Positions 50,191 to 60,650 of a stretch of 64,000 nucleotides of DNA are shown one piece after another. The stretch covers positions 8,842,630 through 8,906,629 of the forward strand of contig OX638131.1 of NCBI GenBank assembly GCA_951804985.1, in the 5' to 3' direction. Within the stretch, counting starts at the first letter, position 1. Every line of letters begins with the position of its first letter. The DNA comes from Dryomyza anilis (Eukaryota; Arthropoda; Insecta; Diptera; Dryomyzidae). Made by a program: the position numbers and the translations under genes. The notes beneath the pieces are model-generated. The model did not search any database. It worked only from the letters and a program-made list of their open reading frames with translations, and was not told the origin of the DNA.

Positions 50191-50540
50191 TTCAAACGGA
50201 ACGTTGTATAAGGGTCAAACGTTGCACTTTTTATGGCAACTTCAAATATCTGTAAATCCTAAACGGAGCGTAGTAGAGGAATCAAACTTTGCACTTTTAA
50301 TGGCTTACTAAATCTGCATATTTGGTACAAAAATCTGAAAATCCAGAAATGAATTCAAATGGAAATCGACATGGCAGTATTCCAGAAATGACATCTTTAA
50401 CATCAAATGGCTGCAACGTCTGAATGAAACGTCCCATAGAGGTCTAACTTTGCCATACAAAATATGCGTATTTGGTATAAAAATCATCAGAATCGACATA
50501 GTAGGTTTCCATAAATCACATCTTTTAAATTATACTTTTT
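50191..50540. repeat. Interspersed repeat shared with 48060-48320
   Basis: TTCAAATATCTGTAAATCC, TAAACGGAGCG, CAAACTTTGCAC and ACTAAATCTGCATATTTGG occur in both places, and again more loosely within this stretch. Class unknown; no ORF. Confidence 0.5.
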
Positions 50541-50744
50541 ATATAACACAATATTTTGGAACATTTTACTCACTTGCTCTCTTTCCAATCACAATTATTC
50601 ATCACAATTTATGAAAAAAAAGTCTTTGCTTATAAAAACTATTCTATAATTCTCTATTTTTACACTAATACTCACTATTTACAATACTAAATATTAACAA
50701 AACAATTTATAACTAACATTTCTCTAAATGATTGCCGAGCGAGC

Positions 50745-52908
50745 TCACTTAATGCTCTTCTCCGAAGATTTGCGCTCCAACGCAATACTTTCCGCTAATC
50801 CACCACGCTTGCGTGCATAGGCCACCACCAGTTTGTATGGTGAAATAAATCTATAGTCATTGGTATGCTCCATAGATTCACGCAAATTCATGCTCACCAC
50901 AATGTTGATGAAGTCATCGAGAAATTCAGCATGCAGTTCGTTGGGTATGCGCTCCAGAAATGGACAGACAGCTTGCACATTATCTTTTGTTATTGAAAAA
51001 GTTGAAAATATTTGTTATAGATTTATATCTCTTTTCTTAAAAGAAACACAAACTCACCACGCAGTGTTGCCAAACCCTCGTAAATATAAATCTCATTACG
51101 TATCTCAACACTGTAGTCCGTAAAACCGGTTTCATGCAGTAGCTGACTAAATTCTGCACTAGGGTCCTCACTATAATGTAGTGGTGATATAAACTGTGCA
51201 TAGTCCTGCATATAGTTGGACCATTTGGTGTGTTGTGCTAATGTTTTGTACACGTCGAATGTTGAGTTTCTGGCGAGGAAGACGAGCAGACAGTCGCCAC
51301 CAGTGGAACGCAGTAGTTGATGAATGTTAAGGAGTGCTTGTCTATAATGAAAATATATACACAATTTTTTCATATTTTAAAAATCTCAGAACACTTAAAA
51401 AAAACCCTTTCAAAATTAAAAAAAAATGCCAAACCAAGTTTTAAAAAATTTTATTACTCTTCCAAACCTCAAATTACTCACCACACCTTACATAATATAC
51501 GACTAAACTAGAATCAATCCTGAACATTTTTTTCATATTTAAAAAAATCTCAGAACACACAAAAAATCACCACAAGAAGATTTTAAAACTTGATCACTCT
51601 TAGTTTATGTTCGTTTACATTTCTATATTATGCAAAAATCTATAATTATCATCAGACACACTAAACTTATTAAGAAAACTATATAACTCATCCATATTAA
51701 AATAAATCGAAGCATCATATAATATTTTCATATATCAAAATCTAACCCACCACCATCTTATTACTCTTTTAGAACTCACCACATCAGTGAAAGTGAAGCC
51801 AACTCCAACGAGTTCTTAAATATTAAAAAAAACTAACTTGAAAAAATCTGAGCACACTTTAAAAATTCAATGCACCATCCACACCACATACTATTGCGAA
51901 ATGTTAAGATAATCTTTAAAAAATTTCGTTTACAAAACTCTTATTTTACCACATTCATTACACAAAATACAACTGAAAAGCTCGCCACATTTTAAAATCG
52001 TGCCACATAAAAAAACTGAAAACTACCCCACACCATTTTGGCAGGGTCTAGACAGTTCAGAAACATTTTCTCGGCATATTTCAAACAGACAAAAGCTATC
52101 TGTTTTCTACCGGTTCCCCAAATATGGCGTGAGTCTGCCACACAAATTTACAACCTGCTATACACTTCCCAAAATATTCTATTTACCTGTGCGTTTGCCG
52201 GGATTATATCCGAAATATGCCAGAAAAATACCAAAAATGTTGTCTCGGGACTGATCTGGAACAACACCACATAATTTTCATATCTTAATAGATCTCACCA
52301 AATTTAAAAAAATTCTCACCACACTTTAAGAATTCACCACACCATCAAAACTGATCCGAATAACATTAACAACTATTCTTAAAACACACTTAATACACCA
52401 CATTCCACAGAAAAACACACTTCAAAAACTCAGCACACCAGCAAACTGAACACTACACCAGGAAATTTTCCAAATCCTAACCTCAAATCAAAATTAATTT
52501 CACCACCTAATATCAATTTGCACCCCTCCCCACTCACTTGTGATTCTGCACCCAGTGCAGACAATAAAACGACGTCACATGATCGAAGCGCCCACGCAAC
52601 TGTTTCGGCACAACCACGCTGCCCACATCGAACACCTGGAACCGGGTGCGCTCAATGCCCGCGTACGATTTGCGCGCATAACCCACCATCTTGGCGGAAA
52701 TGTCGGTGCCCACCAGCCGGTCGAAGTTCTTCGGCAACAGCGGATGCACAAAGTCCATGAGCACATCACCCGAACCGCTGCCAATGTCGAGCAGTGCATC
52801 GCGACCATCGGGGCGCCACTGCAATACATTCGCGTACTCGTCCAGTATCTGTTTGGCATCATGACGCTGCACATTGTTGGCGCGTTGATACAGTGCGGCG
52901 AGATTCAT
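50745..52908 (-). CDS. jhamt: Juvenile hormone acid O-methyltransferase, three exons, complete
   Basis: The enzyme moves a methyl group from S-adenosylmethionine to juvenile hormone acid or farnesoic acid, a late step of juvenile hormone synthesis in the corpora allata. I join exon 1 (52908-52538), exon 2 (51341-51058) and exon 3 (50983-50745) as 371+284+239 nt = 298 codons including TGA, i.e. 297 residues, the length I recall for the Drosophila protein. Both donors are GTGAGT and both acceptors end in AG (TTATAG, AAAAG); introns are 1196 and 74 bp. Visible features: QRHDAK near residue 14 (Gln14 is reported as important in mosquito JHAMT), SAM-binding motif I DIGSGSG at 41-47, acidic Asp69 in GTDIS, and FDHVTSFYCLHWVQN at 108-122 just before the first splice junction. 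Exon 3 has CPFLERIP and ends in a SPYKLVVAYARK block. Exon 1 is much richer in GC and CpG than its surroundings. No frameshift or internal stop. The ATG at 52908 matches the family start. No AATAAA occurs in the 240 bases after the stop. Confidence 0.95.
51342..52537 (-). other. jhamt intron 1, 1196 bp, holds a MITE
   Basis: It runs from donor GTGAGT (52537-52532) to acceptor TTATAG (51347-51342). It splits a Lys codon, two bases in exon 1 and one in exon 2. The intron is AT-rich and full of CACCACA/CTCACCACA-like words. Its only recognisable content is one copy of the CCCAGACAA MITE at 52026-52250. ORFs in it have no family similarity. Confidence 0.88.
52026..52250 (+). mobile_element. CCCAGACAA-family MITE inside jhamt intron 1
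   Basis: It shares long blocks with the copy at 58610-58850, including GGCAGGGTC near the left end, CAGAAACATTTTCTC, TTTCAAACAGACAAA, CTGTTTTCT and CAACCTGCTATACACTTCCC. The left end is decayed and the right end reads TTGTCTCGGG. Non-autonomous, no ORF. Being intronic, it should be spliced out. Confidence 0.75.
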
Positions 52909-53008
52909 TGGAATGAAATTGGAATTTTATTTTTAAAAATATAAAATATATTAAAAGATTTTAAATTTCAAATAAAAATCTAAAATTTAATATACAAAAA
53001 TTATATTT

Positions 53009-53038
53009 CAGTGCACGCACAACTGTCTGTGCGCACTG
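53009..53038 (-). promoter_or_regulatory. GC-rich hairpin in the predicted jhamt 5' leader
   Basis: A 30-base imperfect palindrome: six paired bases (CAGTGC/GCACTG), a 2-base bulge, five more pairs (GCACA/TGTGC) and a 6-base loop. It lies 15-45 nt after the predicted start of transcription and about 100 nt before the ATG. It also contains GCGTG/CACGC, a core used by bHLH-PAS factors. Either a DNA site or an RNA structure is possible; neither is shown. Confidence 0.4.
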
Positions 53039-53076
53039 GAGAAAAACGTCTGTGTGCTCCACACGAAAAATTGTCT

Positions 53077-53084
53077 CTTTTATA
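53077..53084 (-). promoter_or_regulatory. TATA box of jhamt
   Basis: TATAAAAG on the minus strand, 169 bases upstream of the jhamt ATG. At the usual spacing transcription would start near 53050-53055, giving a leader of about 145 nt. No strong initiator or DPE match was seen. The assignment rests on position and on a good TATA consensus inside a short, less AT-rich patch. Confidence 0.6.
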
Positions 53085-53832
53085 GCGTGCTCTAAGCAGG
53101 GGCGGCACAAGGTTCTAAAGTTCATATTTGAAAAATGCAAAAATAGAACTGAATATAACTGAAATCTATAAGAGCAACGATCAAATGCACAAAGTTTAGC
53201 AAAAGCTTCAAGTAATGACAAATCGAAGCTTTTCATGTGTATGGTGGGTGAGCTTATCTATTTTGATTTTCATCTGTTGTAATATATATGCTAAAGTACT
53301 CAAGTAGATACTACTGGAAATTTTTTATTTATTTTTTATCTTCAAATATTTGTAGCCTACACCTTGAAGTAGGTATCAGTGCGTATGTCTGTCAAACGTT
53401 TAAATCATGATTATCTGAAACACGTGTGGCAAAAAAAAACGATAGGTCAAGTTTCGACTAGTCTTGCGCCAAGAATGCATAACTCTGTCCCTTGCATAAT
53501 ACCCAGACATCGCTGCAGACTGACTAAATGCTGGGAGTGATAATAAAAGTTGGAACTTGCCAAGAAGTAGCTGGTCCTTGGTCTTTCAGTTATGCCTGAG
53601 TTTTGAGCGAGAACTAATCAACGTGATAATTGTAGTAACCTGACCAAATTTTGCCACTTGAACATGGTATTGCCAGAGGAAGGGGTAAATTGATACCTTT
53701 AGATCGAAAACTAAAATTAGGTCAGCTAATATATAGCTTTTCCGTTGGGTAATCACGCAAGCATTGGTCTGTCAGTGGTGGCTGAGTCATCAACCCATCG
53801 TGTAGACTACCATCCCAAGACTAAATTTTATG
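53085..53832. other. Upstream region of jhamt, no gene
   Basis: It holds a canonical E-box CACGTG at 53421-53426, about 340 bases upstream of the TATA box, and otherwise mixed sequence. The ORF at 52961-53236 overlaps the leader and promoter and is unlikely to be real. Confidence 0.4.
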
Positions 53833-54050
53833 TACGCTCAGGGCATTTTAGAAAGATTATATAGCAATATTTCAAGCAGACATACGCGGAGTTTTATATT
53901 TTCTTGCCTATTTTCGCCTTTAAAAGTCCATACAATTTAATCTGCCATACGCTTCCTACAAACATCCATTTATTATTGTGTTTCCCAGAAATATGTTCGA
54001 AATATTCTCCAAAAATACCTGACATATTGTCCCGAGATTTCTTACATGAG
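53833..54050 (+). mobile_element. CCCAGACAA-family MITE, old copy
   Basis: ATTTCAAGCAGACATACGCG, CAATTTAATCTGCCATACGC and CATATTGTCCCGAGA match the family, but both ends are eroded. Confidence 0.5.
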
Positions 54051-54512
54051 TAGAAAAAAGCATGAGATCATAAAAAACTTACAATTTTTAGAAAATAGTA
54101 TCAATGGAAATTACCGATCTCTGTTATTTTTAATAATTTCCTACTCATTTAGTTCATTGTCATTGTGATTTTTTTTTAAACTTTAGTGTATATCAAATTT
54201 AATTTTCATTAAAACTGAATAACATCTGAACTATTGGTTGTAAACTTAATCAAATTATTTAAAATACATCCCGCAATTAATGATGGACAGTAAGTAACAA
54301 AATATTGATCGTGCAGATTTTGTAAAAAATGAATGTAAAACCTCGTCGTTTTCCTGAAACTAAACACCTGGTGTATGGGGTAAACCAATTCTCAGTTGAT
54401 GAAATGCTTCGTATTCAAATAAATCATTGTATAGTCTATGTAATCCACATACTTTTCCACGTATAATACATACAACATGGAATATTTTTACAATTCAATA
54501 AATAACTTTCAT

Positions 54513-54990
54513 ACTCAGAAAAAAAATCCCATAGAATTTTGTCAATACCCTACAAACCATTTGATGATAATTTTTAAATCCGATATAATAATGATAAATT
54601 TTTCATTTCATCGAAAACCCTTTCGTTTTCGTATCATTTCAGATTATCGAAAACGACAATTTGAGGCTATAAACGATATCGTTTCGATATCGTAAAATTA
54701 TTGTTTGGTTTCGTATCATAATAGATTATCTAAAACGACAATTTGAGGTTATAAATGATATCGTTTCGAATTCGAAAATTATTGTTTGGTTAAGTAAGAC
54801 CGTTCTGATGGAAAAGTTTACAAATAATTTATATTTTCATATAAACTGCAAAATAATTTAGTAGTATTTTGTGGAATTTAATACTATTTTGTAGAACTTA
54901 ATGGTATTAACTTATTAAAGAAATAAGTTATGCTATTGACTAATTTTAAAAGTAATAAAAACTATAATTTGTATAGTTATTTTTCTGAGT
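54513..54990. mobile_element. MITE with ACTCAGAAAAA ends
   Basis: Terminal inverted repeat ACTCAGAAAAA/TTTTTCTGAGT. The right end (TAATAAAAACTATAATTTG, TATAGT) parallels the 220-bp MITE at 11329-11548. An extra 82-bp direct duplication, period GATTATC at 54642 and 54724, lies in its left half. Confidence 0.65.
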
Positions 54991-55538
54991 ACATATATTA
55001 ATAAGTTATACTATGAAATAAATTGATAATTGCAGAAATAGTTTTTCAAGTATAATTGTTTTAATGCTTAGTTTATTAAAAAATAGTACTTATCTTCTTC
55101 TTTAATAAACACGTACTATAGTTCAATCTGAAATTCTGTCTGAATGACATCATTTTCGAATACGTCTCTGAAAACCACACACAATTTTCCACAAATAGCT
55201 CATACAACATAGAATCTTCACAAATGTTTTACTACGAAATTAATTAATTATGACAAAAGTAATTTACAAGTAGAATAAACAAACTAATGTAAATATAGAC
55301 TAATCAATCATACAACAAAATAAAAACAATATAAGTGCTGTAATTATTTTTTTTTTTTAAATAGGTTCCATATATAATTTTTATAAAGTTTTTACTACGA
55401 AATGTTTTTATTATGGCATTTATATATAAGAATTAGAATTATATAAATGCTTAGTTCATTGAAAAGTTTTTTTAATTAGGACTATTAAAAAAAACTTATA
55501 TTATGTCATTGACATTGTTTTTAAAAATAAAATACATT
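54991..55538. other. AT-rich spacer
   Basis: Loose duplications of TTTATAAAGTTTTTACTACG-type words; no gene. Confidence 0.3.
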
Positions 55539-55539
55539 A

Positions 55540-55660
55540 AGGGTATTCATTTCACTTCGTATCTACTGCGTATATGCGTATGTCGTAAAAATTATAAGCT
55601 TTATAGTATGCAATTTTTATGAAATACGCATATACGCAGGCTATACGAAGTGAATACCCT
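55540..55660. mobile_element. 121-bp palindromic MITE with TA duplication
   Basis: AGGGTATTCA...CACTTCGTAT on the left pairs with ATACGAAGTGAATACCCT on the right, and TACTGCGTATATGCGTAT with ATACGCATATACGCAGGC. TA flanks both ends. Confidence 0.8.
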
Positions 55661-55784
55661 TATTGTCGTTGAGAAGTAAAATTATCGAACTACATTTTAA
55701 AAACTTTAATAATTGATTTATTTTACAAAAGTTTCATACAATTTCTGATTTATAAGATAAAATATGGATATGAAATGAAATGAT

Positions 55785-55900
55785 CAGTATGTGATTTCTG
55801 TAATTTTGTCGATCAAAATTGTTGACTCATGTTGTCGATTTGATGCCAAAATGACGCAATTTTGACATTTGAACAATTTTGACGTCACAGAAATCGACAA
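55785..55900. repeat. Inverted-repeat patch with GATTTCTGT/ACAGAAATC ends
   Basis: GTGATTTCTGTAATTTTG on the left and CAATTTTGACGTCACAGAAATC on the right, with repeated CAATTTTGAC words between. Probably a small MITE. Confidence 0.45.
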
Positions 55901-55976
55901 TTTTATCACTTGATTTACAGAAACGAGCTACAGAACATGTCAATCTATTGAATGTCATTTTCAAATTTTACAACTG

Positions 55977-56038
55977 GTTTCTGAATTGTTTAGCAATAAA
56001 TTCTACTTATAAAATTTATTGCTAAACAATTCAGAAAC
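55977..56038. repeat. Perfect 26-bp-arm hairpin
   Basis: Arms starting GTTTCTGAATTGTTTAGCAA are exact complements over 26 bases around a 10-base centre. Any transcript would form a stable hairpin of pre-miRNA-like size. Confidence 0.85.
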
Positions 56039-56149
56039 TATTTCCAAAAAAAATATATTTGATAACATGACAGGCTAAAACCATTTTTTTAAATATAAAG
56101 GCGAAAATTTGCATCAAAAGTGTACTATTTAGTATCCATTCATAATATT

Positions 56150-57081
56150 TTGGGAGGCGTATGGAAAATTATTTTTTTTTTTATTTTAAAGACAGATGCT
56201 CGACATATTTTGGGAATGTACAAAACATATGCAGCTTTTTATACAAACTCCGTCTTTATCTGCTAAAAATGTTCCAATAAAATATGTCTGAACTGCATTG
56301 ACGATGCGAAAAATTATTTTTAAGGAATATTTGGGTCATATTAGCGGCAAACACAAACATGTAAATGGGCTATATTTGGAAACTTATGGCATGTTATAAA
56401 ATTTGGTGGAATTATAAAGGCAGATACTCGACATATTTGGGGTATTATCAGAAAATAGGACAAAATTGCATTTTGTATTTGTCTATTTAAAATGTTTCGA
56501 AAAACTGTATCTAAATTGCCTCTATACTGCAAAAATATGAATGTCTAGAAGACATACCCACAAATTTCCATTTGTTTTTGTCAGAAATATAACCGTATTA
56601 TTTCTGAAAAATTACAGAAAAGTTGTCCTGATTAATTTTACTTCTAGAACGATACCTCAGACAATATTTTTGGCAGAATCGAGGCAGTTTAAAAACATTT
56701 CAAACAGTCAAAGGCGGGGTTTGTATCACATGCTATTTGTTTTCTGCCCGTTCCTAAAATATACCATTAATCTACCACTAAAATTCCACAATATTTAGAG
56801 AACATAATACTGCCTAAAGTTTTCTAATTATCTTTGTGTTTGCCGAAAATATGCACGAAATATTGCAGACATTTGGTCTCGGGTACTTAAGACAAAATTT
56901 CTGGCAAACACTCAGATAAATGGAATATTTTCGGAAGTGTCTAGCAGCACCCGGCATATTATGGGTACAGGCAAAAAAAAAGACAGCTTGTGATACAGAC
57001 TCCATCCGGTTTTGTATGTTTGAAATAAATCGAAAAACTTTTCATAAACTGCCTCGACCTTGCCAATAGTTTTGTCTGGGG
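56150..57081. mobile_element. Cluster of four CCCAGACAA-family MITEs
   Basis: Minus-strand copies at about 56150-56335 and 56341-56525 (old), a plus copy at 56655-56890 (left end CCTCAGACAATATTTTTGGC) and a minus copy at about 56896-57081 (ends GACCTTGCCAATAGTTTTGT then CTGGGG). Marker words are CGACATATTTTGGG/CCAAAATATACC, TTTCAAACAG and TTGCCGAAAATATG. The last two copies face each other and form an inverted pair. Confidence 0.65.
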
Positions 57082-57519
57082 TACTATTCAAAATTAGAGC
57101 TGAAAAATATTTTTAAAAAATTATTATAAAATATTTAATAATTTTGGTGATAAAAAAAATATTTTTTTTATTCTACAATTTTTGTAGGCCCCACATATGC
57201 TACTCCTCCGCTCCTGCCGAATTCTCACAAATTCTCATTTGCACTTCCGCGTAAAATAACATTTCCCCCAAAATTGAGCAAAGATATCATCAAATGCCAC
57301 ACACAAAATAAGAATAGAGTAAATAAAAAAGAGCCAACCGAAAAGATCGAATCTTTTTATATTCGGGATCAAACAACAACGATGTTCATCTTGATTATTT
57401 ATATTTGGTTTGTGAAACGAAAAATTTTTTTCTTGTAAACATTTCATATTATCTGTGTTTAAGTTATTTAGTATGGATTAAGAATTATTAAAAAAATATT
57501 TATAAAATGGGGAAAATTT
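57082..57519. other. AT-rich spacer
   Basis: No gene or repeat recognised; the 70-codon minus-strand ORF (57235-57447) has no family features. Confidence 0.3.
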
Positions 57520-57705
57520 AGGCAGATGGGCGGGACTTAAAGTCGGTCGGGCAAGACTATGGAATACCGTACACTTTGGTGGGGATTTTAAATGGGATAT
57601 TAATGTGAAATATTTAAATGTAAGTTTACTCCCACACTCAGAATATTATTTACGTATAAGAAATTTCCATTTTATATCCCCTATACCTCATAGTTGTAGG
57701 GTATA
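57520..57705 (-). mobile_element. DINE-1-like fragment, internally deleted
   Basis: AGTCGGTCGGGCAAGACTAT and GAATACCGTACAC match, in reverse, the 3' part of 19574-20345. It ends in a TATACCTCATAGTTGTAGGG hairpin. The central (GTCT)n part is missing. Confidence 0.6.
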
Positions 57706-58609
57706 ATCAGTTATTTGCAATAATAAGAATTGAAAAAATTACACAAAAAAGTCACAAATTTATCTCAATTTATTCAAAATTAGAAAATCATTTGTAAAAG
57801 TTGTCAACCTTTAACTGAATTCATTTCATTCATAGCTTCCTTTGTAAAATATTTGCATAAAAATACATATTTTTCTAAGTGAATTTGAACAATAATAATT
57901 ATAAAATGACACAAACATAAGGCCTATAATAAATGTTTCAACTTGAACTTGAGACGCGACATTGTAGATCTTGTTTTTTTGTCTAATGCAAGTTCTTGCT
58001 TTAAGCAAATTTTCTTTACAGTGTATATTTCACACGTACACGCAAAAATTTACATACAAATATGTTATTTTAAAAGAATATTTTGGTTTTTATTTTATTT
58101 TTCTGACGAAATCGTCGATGTCAATGATCTCTGAAAATATCTGCTGCCTCCAGCTAACAAACAGTTCGACGACCTACCTTAATTTTTTTTTATGCTAGTG
58201 GCAAATATAATTTATAAATATAAAAAAATATAATAATCTAATTTTAAAATACTGCTTAAAAGTGGGCTCCTGGATGGAGTGCTATAAATAGAGCTGCTGC
58301 TCTAATAACATATATAGTTCGTGCGGCACTAAGAGGGATTTAGGGTGATTTTTTGTAATTTTTTTAAAATAAATAAATAGTTCTGCGGTTATTTATGACC
58401 TCTGTCTTAAGTGTTAAATTTTTTTTGTTTAAGTGCGTTGCAAAATAGATGCAGTTTTAATAGGGCTATAAATTATTACATGTGAAACGAAAACGGAAAA
58501 TGATATATAGTGTTTTTGGAAAATTTGGATTAACGGATGGATACTATTAAAAAAATATAAAATATATTTTAAATTTAAATATTATATTATAAAATTGAAT
58601 TTTTATAGT
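57706..58609. other. Intergenic sequence, nothing recognised
   Basis: AT-rich; short ORFs only. Confidence 0.3.
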
Positions 58610-58850
58610 CCCAGACAAAATTTTTGGCAGGGTCGAGGCTGTTCAGAAACATTTTCTCAACATATTTCAAACAGACAAAGGCTGAGTTTCTGTCAAAAGC
58701 TGTCTGTTTTCTGCCCGTTCACCAAATATACCGTGAATCTGCCATCAAATTCTACAACCTGCTATACACTTCCCAAGATATTTGGGGAACGGGCTTTTGT
58801 CGAAAAAATATTTCAAACTACATTGACCCTGCCAAAAATATTGTCTGGGG
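58610..58850 (+). mobile_element. CCCAGACAA-family MITE, best copy (241 bp)
   Basis: Terminal inverted repeat of about 25 bp: CCCAGACAAAATTTTTGGCA then GGGTC on the left, GACCCTGCCAAAAATATTGT then CTGGGG on the right. No ORF of interest and no clear target duplication. It defines the family seen in jhamt intron 1 and in at least six other places here. Confidence 0.8.
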
Positions 58851-59466
58851 TAAGACAAAATTTGTAGAAATCTACTGAAAAAGTAGAAAATTGAGTGAAA
58901 CTCTTTTTCATATTCTGAATTATATATTTCTACTGAATATTTTGAAAACATGTCAAAATTGTGTTCCACATTCAGAGAAAATAAAAAATTTCATACATAA
59001 TACTATCACAAGGTAGTAGTATCCCAGAGCGCCTCTCACAAAATTTTCTTATCACATACAACATTTTGACATAAGCACGGGACGTTTGACAGTATCTACA
59101 GGCGTTTGACAGAAGCACGGGACGCATGACAAGAACTCTAATAGTTCTACCTTGAATAATTGTACCATGATTTCATACAACTGATATTCTCATCAGCAGA
59201 AAGTGACAAATTTTGAATTGAGTTGAGTTTCGTGTCCATCAAATATTCTTCAGTTGGAGATTTACAATTAACTGCGGTACATTGGTAGACCTTAAGTCAC
59301 CCAACTAAAGAGCTCATGGGCCGCGAGTATATCGTGTAAACATTCTAAAAAACAACAAAAACGCTACGAGCTGTGGTGCTCTATAGAGATTCACTCTTAC
59401 ACACAAAAGAAAATTTGTGTAATTTTACGATCAGAAAGCGAGCCAACTTTTATTATGTACATCATA
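58851..59466. other. Intergenic sequence, nothing recognised
   Basis: A short repeat of GGGACGTTTGACAG / GCGTTTGACAGAAGCACGGG lies at 59078-59130. No gene. Confidence 0.35.
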
Positions 59467-60418
59467 CCAACAGAAAAAAAATGTACATCATATTGATGAA
59501 TTCCGTTCTTCAAACCATGATTCATTGAACCATTCATAATATTAATGACTAACGCCATCAATGTTATGAATGCTATCATAAATATGAAGAACGCTTGGTA
59601 ACTGTCGAAAAAGTGTTCTTCAATATGATGACTGTATGTGAAGAATACGTTTCATCATATTAATGAACCAAAACATAAAATACAACATATATGTTCATCA
59701 TATTGAAGAACGCTGTTCATTAAACCAAATTTCTACCAAAATATTTTTTTTCGTTCATTTTTTGCCGTACTTCTTAGTTCTCACGTAGTTCTTGTATGTT
59801 ATTTCTTATATAATGCTTGCTCGACATGCATAAATTAGTAAAATGTTTTATAATATATTTATTATAATTACTACTTTTTATTAATAAAAAGTTATATTTA
59901 TAAAAAATATATTTTTGAAAAAAATATTTTTTTCGAAAAAAATTTTTTTCGAACCAATTTTTTTTTTTCGAACAAATTTTTTTTTCGAACAAAATTTTTT
60001 TTCGAACAATTTTTTTCGAACCAATTTTTTTTTTCGAACAATTTTTTTTTTAACAAAAAATTTTTGTTTGAAAAAATGTTTTTTCGGAACTATTTTTCTT
60101 CCCTTAAATTTTTTTTTTCTGATAATTTTTATAAATTTTTTTTTCTGTTATTTTTTAAATAAAATTTTTAAAACACTTTTTTTTGATTTATTTTATAAAA
60201 AAAAAAAATTTTTTTGAAAAAATATAATGAACAAATTCATCAATATGACAATTCCAATTCATTGTATTGAAGATTTTGTTCATACATATAATGAATGCAT
60301 TCATTAATATGTCATTTAATGAACGGTGGTATCAATATGATGAAACTGGTAGTTGGTGAAAAAATTCATAATATTTATGAATAAATTCATCATATTGAAG
60401 AATTTTTTTTTTCTGTGT
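59467..60418 (+). mobile_element. TA-flanked MITE A, copy 6, longest (about 950 bp)
   Basis: Left ACAGAAAAAAAATGTACATC; right TTTTTTTTTTCTGTG followed by TA. Arms are rich in TTCATCATATTGAAGAAC words. The interior (59930-60230) is T-runs broken by TTCGAA, AACAA and similar. ORFs of Phe/Asn are by-products of these runs. Confidence 0.8.
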
Positions 60419-60574
60419 ATTAACGGGTTGCAATAAATACCTCGCAATCACAAATATGCTGAATCACACTTACCCAACAAACTATTGTGATAGATGAACG
60501 TGGTTTTAGGAGTTTCTAAGATTAGAAATTATTATTTAAAATTTATTTATTAATACGTAAAAAAGTAAATTGTA

Positions 60575-60650
60575 GTCCGCCACGATTTGAACTTGCGATA
60601 ACAGAATAGGAGACCTCAGTTCTACGCTCTGATCTACATATTACAATTTT
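60575..60650 (-). repeat. tRNA-like segment
   Basis: Minus strand: TAGATCAGAGCGTAGAACTG (box A-like), GGTCTCCTATTCTG (anticodon-arm-like) and AGTTCAAATC (box B-like). It looks like a tRNA-derived SINE head or tRNA pseudogene. No conserved acceptor stem. Confidence 0.4.

Noticed and set aside
52540..52944. 134-codon plus-strand ORF opposite jhamt exon 1
   Set aside because: It is the antisense shadow of a GC-rich coding exon; the minus frame carries the family motifs.
52961..53236. 91-codon ORF just upstream of jhamt
   Set aside because: It covers the predicted leader, hairpin and TATA box and resembles no known protein.
59915..60217. Phe/Asn-rich ORFs in T-run regions (also 41.6-42.2 and 43.4-43.6 kb)
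   Set aside because: Products of homopolymer runs broken by TTCGAA inside a MITE or minisatellite; not proteins.
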